A stretch of 7,925 nt of DNA from contig CAJJOX010000097.1 of assembly GCA_905193485.1 (NCBI GenBank), forward strand, positions 1 to 7,925, read 5' to 3'. The notes beneath the pieces are model-generated. The model saw nothing but the letters and a program-made list of their open reading frames with translations, was not told the origin of the DNA and made no database searches. Shown here one piece after another: positions 6,698-7,925 of this stretch. The first letter of the stretch is position 1. Every line of letters begins with the position of its first letter. This DNA comes from an uncultured Porphyromonadaceae bacterium (GTDB lineage: Bacteria > Bacteroidota > Bacteroidia > Bacteroidales > Muribaculaceae). Position numbers and translations under genes: made by a program.

Positions 6698-7925
6698 AAT
6701 CTGCAATATTTTATTGTTTTGACTAATTTACCATTGGAATAGCAAACAACTATAAAAATGCCACTTGGAAGAGATTCAAGTTCCTGCATCGAATTTAAAG
6801 TTGTGATGCTATTTCCATTGATGTCGAATATTGCGACTGAATTAATATCTTTTTGATGCTCAAAGTCGTTGATATTACGGATGCTATTTAATTCCGGTAA
6901 GGAATTAGAAGAATCAAAAGGTTCAAATTCTAAAGTATAATATTCCTCGCCATAAGAATTTTCTACAGAAACATCTACCCAGGTGTAATATCCATTATAT
7001 ATGTGTGGGATATTGACGTGTGCAATAAATGGTTCATAAACAATCTTAGTCAGAGTTCCAACAACATACTCTTGTTCTAATCCGATGATTATTTTGTCAG
7101 CACCTGCATAGTCAACTGTAAAAGAAACGTTATAGAAGTCGTTTGATGTGCTTTCTTTTTGTATATTGTAAACGTTTAATATGCGGGGCTTTAATTCAAG
7201 AGATACACGATAAGTTAACTCTTTATATTCATTATTGTCATAGAATGAGCATGAAATCTCACCGTATATGTCTCCATTTATGTTTATGGCATATTGCTCT
7301 TCGTTTTCAATTGCGGGAATTGTAAATTCATTGACCGAATTTGTCGAAATAATCTCTTTTAAGTTTCCGGACTTTTCAGGCAAATAGAAAGTCCAGGAGA
7401 TGTCAGTCAGGTTATGATTGTCCGGATTATATAACCTAAACGTATGCGAATCATATGCCGATGTTATGCCAGTGTCATCTATCCCATCGCCTATTATCTT
7501 TATTTCAGATGATTCGAAATCCCATCCAATTGCTTTCAGTACATCGATAGTCGTATTATCAATCTGAAACTTTCTCTCGCCAATAGCAGTGCCATAATAC
7601 ATGAGAGAATTTGAATCAGTGAAAAATTGTAGACTTTTACCGAATTCAAATGTGGCAGGAGCATATAGTTTATAAGTTTCTGATGGTTCTTTAACAAAGA
7701 TGAAAGTATTTTCATCGGGTTGTGAAAATGCCGCTAAAGCCACATTGTTTCGCGATGCTGAGCCGATTGCTATGTCTGAAAGTCGTTTGTTATTTGTGTT
7801 GAAAACTAGCATGTCAAAAGGTGAATGAAGGTCGTTGGAGAAACCAATGATTTTATTCCCCCTGACAATTTTCTGTGTGGCGGGTGAAACAAACCCCCAG
7901 CTAATTTTTCTTCCCTCTCGGGGTT
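6694..7925 (-). CDS. Secreted zincin-like protein with T9SS-like tail, 5' end off window
   Basis: The frame is open to the right edge, giving 409 visible residues; the ATG at 7812 is internal. Upstream of it SWGFVSPATQK and HSPFDMLVF continue the domain. The visible N-terminal part matches the C-terminal half of secreted HExxH metalloproteases: SPFDMLVFN, KLYAPATFEFG (residues 85-95), NSLMYYGTAIGER (105-117) and TTIDVLKAIGW (124-134). REGRK (2-6, at the very edge) seems to occupy the zinc-site position, and LQFFTD stands where active relatives usually have SHLD, so it may be inactive. Two beta-sandwich-like units follow (about 140-335). The tail, VAIFDINGNSITTL and LPSGIFIVVCYSNGKLVKTIKY (385-406 region), resembles a T9SS sorting domain. 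It is the first visible gene of the operon; its stop overlaps the next start as ATGA. Confidence 0.8.
   Translation of the reverse strand, partial: PREGRKISWGFVSPATQKIVRGNKIIGFSNDLHSPFDMLVFNTNNKRLSDIAIGSASRNNVALAAFSQPDENTFIFVKEPSETYKLYAPATFEFGKSLQFFTDSNSLMYYGTAIGERKFQIDNTTIDVLKAIGWDFESSEIKIIGDGIDDTGITSAYDSHTFRLYNPDNHNLTDISWTFYLPEKSGNLKEIISTNSVNEFTIPAIENEEQYAININGDIYGEISCSFYDNNEYKELTYRVSLELKPRILNVYNIQKESTSNDFYNVSFTVDYAGADKIIIGLEQEYVVGTLTKIVYEPFIAHVNIPHIYNGYYTWVDVSVENSYGEEYYTLEFEPFDSSNSLPELNSIRNINDFEHQKDINSVAIFDINGNSITTLNSMQELESLPSGIFIVVCYSNGKLVKTIKYCRL

Noticed and set aside
6698..6706. Start of the middle operon gene at 6706 (MQI before MRKN)
   Set aside because: The ATG at 6697 forms an exact ATGA overlap and places the basic residues at the N-terminus of the signal peptide. 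The extra three residues add nothing.
7810..7812. ATG at 7812 as the true start of the first operon gene
   Set aside because: The frame stays open to the window edge and the 37 residues before it continue the protease-like domain. No signal peptide begins at 7812.
1..7925. CRISPR arrays, tRNA or rRNA genes, insertion sequences
   Set aside because: No repeated spaced units, cloverleaf-like sequence, ribosomal RNA sequence or transposase-like protein were seen on either strand.

Overview
The window suggests a member of the Bacteroidales, possibly Muribaculaceae or a close relative. The signs are Bacteroidota-type promoters (TAnnTTTG -7 boxes), an animal-type glutaminyl cyclase/M28 lipoprotein, and proteins ending in C-terminal domains that look like type IX secretion (T9SS) sorting signals. 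The family-level placement is inference. All six genes I can support lie on the minus strand, so transcription runs from the right edge to the left edge.

Left half (about 1-3480) is GC-rich: two 60-base lines counted by hand gave 57% and 63% GC. In transcription order it holds an M28-family/glutaminyl-cyclase-like lipoprotein (2481-3479), a sufE homologue (1904-2341) and a POT-family peptide transporter (166-1887). The cyclase-like gene has its own promoter, overlapped by an inverted repeat, and a plausible terminator. sufE has its own promoter and is separated from the transporter gene by 16 bases, so these two probably form an operon. That operon ends at a strong intrinsic terminator (86-125).

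Right half (about 3575-7925) is AT-rich (37% and 40% GC in two counted lines) and holds a three-gene operon of secreted, mutually related proteins. The first gene runs off the right edge. The second begins within the stop codon of the first through a 4-base ATGA overlap. The third was designed the same way, since its natural start also sits in an ATGA overlap with the second gene. The first and third carry the C-terminal landmarks of a secreted zinc-metalloprotease (zincin) fold, but the zinc site looks destroyed: RDLAR replaces HExxH in the third, and probably REGRK in the first. The second lacks the protease block and keeps only beta-sandwich-like and sorting-domain parts.

The most interesting point is the 5' end of the third gene. 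A complete signal peptide ending in ...LTSLA, followed by Q, can be read only if a run of seven T is shortened to six. As given, the leader and the body are in different frames. This could be phase variation, slippage, a recent inactivation or a sequencing error. The restored cleavage site would expose an N-terminal glutamine, the substrate of the glutaminyl cyclase that the next downstream gene appears to encode.
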